DNA of 64,000 nt, taken from Wolfiporia cocos. Taxonomy: Eukaryota > Basidiomycota > Agaricomycetes > Polyporales > Phaeolaceae. The translations under genes and the position numbers were made by a program. This document shows positions 56,367 through 64,000 of the stretch, piece by piece. The notes below the pieces were generated by a model, which did not search any database, was not told the DNA's origin, and saw nothing but the letters and a program-made list of their open reading frames with translations. The stretch is taken from contig JACCLO010000004.1 in the NCBI GenBank assembly GCA_029448655.1, positions 4,588,001-4,652,000 of the forward strand, written 5' to 3'. Each line of letters opens with the position of its first letter. Position 1 is the stretch's first letter.

Positions 56367-58936
56367 ACCATGCACAAACTGCCGTAGTGATTGCGGCCAC
56401 GGAACAAGGCCGATCAGCTAGATATGGATGTGGTTTCTCGATGGCACATCTTGGAACGATGTCAGCATTGATTATTCCCAGCGTAATGAGGAGATCCATC
56501 GGTAAACGGCTGAGACAGAACAATCTTATTCCGAGATTGCCTTCGATTCTCGGTGAATATTGAGATGCAACTGGTCAAGGAGGAGAGTCGCTCCCATTAT
56601 TTTGTCAATAAGTGACCGCTTGTCAATATTCTCCTTAGTTCGGGCGCTAGCGGGTGAATGATTGAAGGAGCTCCAAACGCGCACATAATAGCGCGCGTCA
56701 CAACTTTCGAGGGATAATTCAGTATTACGCGACGGTAGTGACTCCTGACAGCTCTGGTGAAAACACCTCCTGCGATTCCCTCCGATCAATGCGCGACATT
56801 ACATGTTCGAACCGCAGGTATATTAACTACGCATGATAATCGGTGACCGCTCGAGAAGCGGGTTCCCTTGAGGTCGAGAATCTTGCTTTCTAATCGTGCT
56901 CTACTCAAATCACAAGTTGCAGAGAACCAAGATGAAGATTCCACTGAAGTCGGCGGAGTGCATATGGATTGGCAGAGCGGTCCGGCTACGCGCATAGCCT
57001 GAGCTATGCTGTTGGAAGATCCGCATAACGTTTGATTCCGTTCACTCACATCCCGCATGAATGAGTGTAGGTTCTGTCAGCTAGCAGCGCCCTAACGCTG
57101 GTACGCACATGGTCTACGGTGGCGACACCGCATAACCCCGAACCCTGGAAGTGTGAAGATTGGTACTTAACTCGGCCTCGTTTCAAAGATTATCCACGGG
57201 ATAGTGTCCGACAAGCCCGAACCAGGTGCTGGCAAAAACAGGGCGTTCAGCGCTCAGCTTTCAGCCCGCGCGCGTGACCAGAGTTGTTTGGAAGGTGACA
57301 GAGCGAGGTTAGTGCTCCGATGCTGACCGCAGAGTCAACTCTAGAACATGACTGGTGTTACAGGACTGCACCGCCAGCGGCTCAAGCAATGCCTTGGGGC
57401 TGTGCACTGTTGATTGGCGTCTTGATCGATATGAGATGTACAATTTCATAAATCTGCTATCTTGCTGATGAATGCTGCTCGCTGCATTGTATTTGCAGCA
57501 TCCTTGAAATTCTCGATATCGCTTATGCCTGAGCGCTTGAGCGCTGGGCGGCTGGCGTCTGATAATCAAATAATTCGATGTCAACCGCAGCGATTTCACT
57601 TTTAATGTTTGCCGATGCTGACGTTAGTCGGTCGAGTCTCATCGAGGAAAGTTAGGTCAAGCTGCTTTATCCGCGCTCGTAATTTTCTACTTATACAATT
57701 GGTGGCCAAGGACACGGATTTACATGGGGCTATGAGAACGCATGATAACTGTTCAATGAACGAGAGGTGACTTCTTCGAGCTGATGGGTTGCCGAGCCAA
57801 AGGAGGTTATAACCCTGACCTTATGTGACACAGAAGGGCCCATTGGCTCCGCCAGTACCATACCATAGGTGGACATACCTATACCACAACGTATGCTTGA
57901 TTTCTGAAACGTACAAATGATCCGAACTACACTGATTTCAAAATCGCTTGCGCAAACTCTCGAGGAAGCGAGCCTTGTCGAGTTCCCTGTCCAGGTCCAG
58001 AGAATATGAGACCACAACTCTATTGACTTGGAAGGGCCGCAACATACGGTCCACACATTGACTCGGGTAATCCGCTTCCTTTGCATGTCAAGACCCATCT
58101 AGATTGTTAATGTTCACAGCATGTCTTCTGCTGTCGCCGCAACAGGGTCATCAATGCAGCGACGAGTGAACAAGTCCAGAATACAATAATTCAATCGCTG
58201 AGAACTGTTCAGGAACCACAGAACTTACGGCAACCGGTTTCCATTCTGTTCGCAATATCACGATTGTGAGTCATCCTCTTAGCTTCTTTCATCCTGTGCG
58301 GCGACACCACGTCAGTTGGAGTACGGACAACCACTGGCCCAGGCGAGCGACCATCTCATACATCATATGTTGGGCGCTTTCGCGCGGGCTGCTCAGGCCG
58401 ACATAGTTTGACCCCCCTTACAGATCCTGATGTCACGTCTATGACACAGATGAAACGCAAGACACGCACCACTGGAAATTTGGTATGGGGGTTCTGGGAG
58501 ATATACTTTCACCGGGCGATGACGCTTGAAACTTGTGAAGGGGTACACGGGAATTCCCGTCGAAGCGGCAAGTCAGGGCGATGACTGCCGGTTGCTGTTC
58601 GTAGATGTCACCTTAACTGAGGGAAGCAACTTTCTATGAGGCCGAGTCGAGGAGCTCTGGTGTGCAGCAGGAACGAAGTGTGACCGTCAGTCAAGACGGA
58701 ATGATTGCCGCTCCGGGTCATTCATTACTATGAGATGTGCCTGTCGCAATGGACGTGCCGCCAAAGGCCTTCGTTGCTGGGTGAGCACAAATAGAACATT
58801 GTATACACACTACAACAGTGATTCCGTAGTACTACAAAGCTTATGATACAACAAACGCTTCTGTGAGCAGTCCTGCTCAGCATTAATCATATAGCACGAA
58901 TGGAGAACCCAGCAGTTTCTCACCACAGCAACGATG
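56367..58936. other. Gene-free stretch between zinc-finger B and the DUF1776 gene
   Basis: About 2.6 kb. The longest frame (minus strand, 57730-58098, 122 codons) has no recognisable motif. No repeat, tRNA or transposon end was found by eye. Confidence 0.5.
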
Positions 58937-60822
58937 TCAATCGTCCTTTAGGCTGATCCAGGACTCCCCAACACCTGAGCTGTACCCTTCATTGCTTTCT
59001 ACATCTGCCTCGGAACCTGTCTCAGACATATGATCATTCCCGTGTTCACTTCCACTTCCTAGACCCTTCGGCGCCCCGCGGCCTTGTTCTATAATCTCCG
59101 GCGCCAGAGAAGTTGCCAACGGAGAGCGACTGTGAGGCGCAGGCGCGACAATGAGAGGAGGAACGGGTAACAAAGCATTCCGGATGGATATAAGCAAGTG
59201 GGGTATGCTTAGAATAGCATCCAGGATTACGGTCGGCAAATGAGACGCGAGGACATATGTTCTGGCTGTGAAACGTGACCATGAGTTCATGGAGATGCTT
59301 TTGTTCCGACCCAAAACATACCTCCAGCACCCACCGCTATCCTATCGCCCAGAATCCACTGACGAATTCTCCCAAGCCCGATGCGGAATGCTGCACCTTT
59401 TGTAGAACTGAAAATCCGCTGTCCATCGTTGACGATATCGACAATGGCATTAACGAATACAGCAATGTCCGATGGCTTCCGGTGCATAGTGTACTGCACA
59501 TCTCCCTCTATGACGGACGCAAACGCCGTGCCGTACGCGACCTTCTCCGATGGAGTCCAGCGGTCCATAGATTGGTGCAGGTCATATGTCTGCTCCTGGC
59601 TGGAGTTACGGCCGCCAACGGCGCCAACATCGACCACGACAACCTTGATATTCTTCATCGACTCTGACGTATCGGTAAGCGCGGCCATCCGGATCTCTCT
59701 TCGCAATATCTCGACGCCACGCAAAGTGGCGGCGGCACTCATGGCCTGGGCGGACGCAAAGGCTACACCTACACGCGCATCGATCGCAGGAATGCAGATC
59801 ACAATACTCTTCCTCGCGAATTTGTTTAACAGAGAGTCCTGGGCCCGAGCCGGGGACGTGCGCAGCAGAGGCAGAATTGCCTGCAAGATCTGCAGTGGAG
59901 TCAAATGCGTAGTCTGCAGATAAGCGGCGTATGTATCGGACAGGGAAAGATGTTCAAAAGGAGCAGGCGGAGGGATCGCAGAGGGCGGCGGCAAGGTGAG
60001 CAGAGATATGACGGAATGGATGTATGAGTGCGCGGACGGTGAGGCATGCGGGTCGCCCGCGGAAAAAATCGGGAAACGGCGAGACATTGTTGCTGAAAGA
60101 GAACGTAAAAAGTAGGGAATGGTCTCGGGCTGGAGATGCGTGTCACATCAAGTCGCTCGTCATCATCACTGAACCAGAGAGAACAGCTTACATGAGAGGG
60201 GTCGAGCACAAGAGCACGGACATAGCCGTGCGATCGCTGCTCAACTTCGACCACCGCGTTTGGTGTCGACACACTTGCTATCACGATATACCCGTTCCTC
60301 TCGAGATCTAGGATTAGAGCGAGCCCAGAAGGTGAGTCCCCTCCAAGGACAACTGGATTGCACGATCAGTGGATCTCTATTCTTCCCTCAGGCGATATAC
60401 CTACCAACTACCTGTCGCCGGTCCGATCCTGTTGAGGTTCTCACCCTTGCCGTCCGTGCATGGTTATGGCGGAATCCATAGCCTGCCAGTAGACCAGCAC
60501 CGACGACAGTAGCGCTAATCCCGAGTGATGTCCACGGATGCTCGTTGACCCATCCGACAGGAAAATACGACGACGGGATAGATGGAGGAGGGGGAGGAGG
60601 GGGAGGAGGGACCTCAAAGGTCCCGAGGCCAGGAATGCGTACATTAGGCAAAGGAGGCAGTGATTGTGGGCCGAATCGAGAGACGTCCTCCCACAGCCGC
60701 TGCACGGTTTCGCTTACCCGGGGCAGATCTGGAGTGGCTGCTTGCAACGAAGAGAGCAACAGCTCCTCCAGAGACTCTAAATAATCCTCGATCTGCTCGA
60801 CTGTGGGTGTTGTGAACGGCAT
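58937..60822 (-). CDS. DUF1776 family protein (SDR-like fold, mitochondrial or membrane-associated)
   Basis: Starts MPFTTPTVEQIEDYLESLEE. A proline run (about 60558-60615) and a hydrophobic segment (TSLGISATVVGAGLLAGYGF) suggest a single membrane anchor near residue 100. An intron then leads to the nucleotide-binding part, where the glycine-rich loop reads VVLGGDSPSGLALILDLERN and is followed by GYIVIASVSTPNAVVEVEQR. Later exons give LTPLQILQAILPLLRTS, KSIVICIPAIDARVGVAFAS, and KVAYGTAFASVIEGDVQ, resembling a degenerate short-chain dehydrogenase. This is the pattern of fungal DUF1776 proteins, whose function is not established. The C-terminus is acidic and Ser/Gly-rich (SETGSEADVESNEGYSSGVG). 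The catalytic YxxxK of SDRs is not clearly kept. Confidence 0.75.
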
Positions 60823-60969
60823 GATGAGCTCGCAGTCCGCGGGCGGCGTTAGGGCTCGGTAGAGCCAGGCAGCCACAATTGAGCTGATGCGGTGCCAACA
60901 TTGCCAAACACACTTCTTGCGCGCTCGTACCCAAATCAGGAAAAAATAACGTTCGCATTTATACGCGAC

Positions 60970-61037
60970 CGACGCCAGCAGGACTCGAACGTACGCAGCC
61001 TCCTCGCAACTCGCGATCTCGTACAGAGTGCAGCGTC
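60970..61037 (-). pseudogene. tRNA-Ser-like remnant
   Basis: On the minus strand the 3' end reads GTTCGAGTCCTGCTGGCGTC and G, matching the last part of the intact tRNA-Ser at 61124 (TTCGAATCTCACTGGCGTCG). A GACGCTG at 61031-61037 could pair with TGGCGTC over all seven positions, but the D arm, anticodon arm and T stem are not properly formed. Best read as a decayed tRNA copy. Confidence 0.4.
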
Positions 61038-61123
61038 AGCGCGTGTGCGATTTGATTTGATCAGAGCATAGCACCGTAGCTGCAGAGCTGACCTGGAGTC
61101 CAATGTTCCTAGATACAATAAAA

Positions 61124-61205
61124 CGACGCCAGTGAGATTCGAACTCACGCCCTCAAAGAGGAACAGATTTCTAATCTGTCGCCGTAACCACTTGGCTATA
61201 GCGCC
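61124..61205 (-). tRNA. tRNA-Ser(AGA)
   Basis: An 82-nt intronless class II tRNA. Acceptor stem GGCGCTA/TGGCGTC is fully paired with G-U pairs. The anticodon stem ACAGA/TCTGT encloses TTAGAAA, anticodon AGA. A long variable arm (CCTCTTTGAGG) is diagnostic for Ser. T arm GTGAG-TTCGAAT-CTCAC is perfect, and discriminator G fits serine. It lies between the DUF1776 gene and ATP2. Confidence 0.95.
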
Positions 61206-62283
61206 CTGATCACACATATTACGTTGATAGTCATAACGACGTTCTATGAATGCTGGCCGGACCATGAATAGCGAGATGTCGTGCTGGGATGAGGGATCTA
61301 ACCGTCGAGTTTCCCGCTCGAGCATAATTCAAAACCATCAAGAGAAACCAGCGACGGAGACAGAGACGTCATGGGAATCTGGTGTGGCTGAATCTTTTCC
61401 ATATAATAGCTCTGGTCCATCCTGTATGCACTTGATGCTAAAATGCTAAAATGCAATTAGTAGCGATCCAATCTAGATACAACTTGCAGAGTTGGGCAAG
61501 CCGCAGCTCCACGATGCCCGCGTCAGCCAGGAATGTACTCGTCTGAACAAAGTTTGGTCTCATGTTGACCTCACCTAGCGACCGACAGTCGAAATAGACA
61601 CAACGACCTCGGCGCGCGGAGTGGAGTCGGAGCCGTGGTGGAGGATACGGGCGCCCAATAATCAGCTATTCAGTTGTGAAACTTGCAGGGAAGGCAATTG
61701 GCAACCTGGACAGCCAGTCTGCAAACACGGACACACCGATAATCACCAGAGATCGTAGATTACAGCTCGGCGAACTGAAAGGTGTCCCGATGCCGTCGCA
61801 TGAGGCAGCTAGCAACGGCCACACGGTGATAATGGTTTCCGTCTTCCTGGGGTCAAAACAGATGATCAAAACGCCGGAGCCCGGATCTTGCCCCACCAGC
61901 ACCACGTGCATCCGTGAGTTCGCTCGCTCCTGGAACATAGGTCCATATGGTATACCGACGTCAACTGCCACACAACCGCACCTATTCTTAAGTATAATGC
62001 GTTTCCCTTGCATTCAGTCCAAAGCCACGCACTGAGGTAACAATGCGACAAAGTTGCGCCCGACCATCACTTAACGCTCTTGTTCAGCCAATTCGAGCTC
62101 ACCAAAATGATCTACATTCTTGCATCGTTGTACAACATCGGATTTATGTAATAGTGGGATGCGAAGAGCTTCATAGCGCCAGCGAGGTACGGTCGTCGAC
62201 AAAGTTTTTATTGGCGATGCGAGGTCTAAGCGAAATTGTTCCGAGCTAGCCATCCACCATCCAAAGTTATGGAGCCGGGCCGA
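61206..62283. other. Region between tRNA-Ser and ATP2
   Basis: About 1.1 kb. Facing open frames at 61666-62035 on both strands have no recognisable domain. It probably holds the ATP2 3' untranslated region and otherwise plain intergenic DNA. Confidence 0.5.

Positions 62284-64000
<1,717 letters not shown>

Noticed and set aside
57730..58098. Minus-strand 122-codon frame as a gene
   Set aside because: Cys/Ser-rich with no motif, no neighbours that splice to it, and no supporting signal beyond length.

Overview
The window looks like nuclear DNA of a filamentous basidiomycete, probably a wood- or litter-decaying agaricomycete. Genes are broken by many short introns of about 45-80 nt with GT/AG (sometimes GC/AG) borders. 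There are paired CYP63-like cytochrome P450s, tyrosine-kinase-like protein kinases, an arrestin-like protein, and compact housekeeping genes on both strands. The species cannot be named from the sequence alone.

Layout, left to right. (1) 1-4.3 kb: the 5' part of VPS54 (-) and a metaxin/SAM-type gene (+) diverge from a shared promoter. (2) 4.4-8.4 kb: two tandem miniature Helitron-like elements sit just upstream of a multi-exon gene that appears to encode an active-looking TKL kinase fused to a MAPKKK-like pseudokinase. (3) 8.4-12.8 kb: a gene desert with one long hairpin-forming inverted repeat. (4) 12.8-19 kb: two tandem CYP63-like P450 genes. (5) 19.4-24.8 kb: an unrecognised acidic coiled-coil gene (-), two tandem G-protein gamma genes (+) and eIF2B-beta/GCD7 (-). 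(6) 25.3-28.35 kb: a rearranged block containing a 5' tRNA-Arg half, an eIF2D gene lacking its N-terminus, an intact tRNA-Arg(ACG), a small unknown gene running into a GC-rich minisatellite, and a 3' tRNA-like half. (7) 28.6-36 kb: tryptophan synthase (-) diverging from an asparaginase-ankyrin gene (+), then a Csm1/Pcs1-like kinetochore gene (-). (8) 36-38.6 kb: no intact gene, but a broken-gene remnant. (9) 38.6-46.9 kb: BRX1 (-), RING gene 1 (+), a nitronate monooxygenase (+), two 5'-truncated LINE fragments sharing one target site, RING gene 2 (+) and a triple-KH RNA-binding protein (-). (10) 48.2-56.3 kb: an arrestin-like gene (+), a 2H cyclic phosphodiesterase (-) and two paralogous C2H2 zinc-finger genes (-). 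(11) 58.9-64 kb: a DUF1776/SDR-like gene (-), a tRNA-Ser(AGA) (-) and the 3' part of ATP2, the mitochondrial ATP synthase beta subunit (-).

The striking theme is local duplication. P450, G-gamma, RING and C2H2 genes and the mini-Helitrons all occur as neighbouring pairs, and in several pairs one copy has diverged in a functional feature (CAAX box, zinc ligand, splice donor). The housekeeping genes (VPS54, SAM, GCD7, TRP5, BRX1, CSM1, ATP2) form a conserved scaffold between these variable islands. Splice sites were read by eye from consensus signals, reading-frame continuity and paralogue comparison; there is no transcript evidence.
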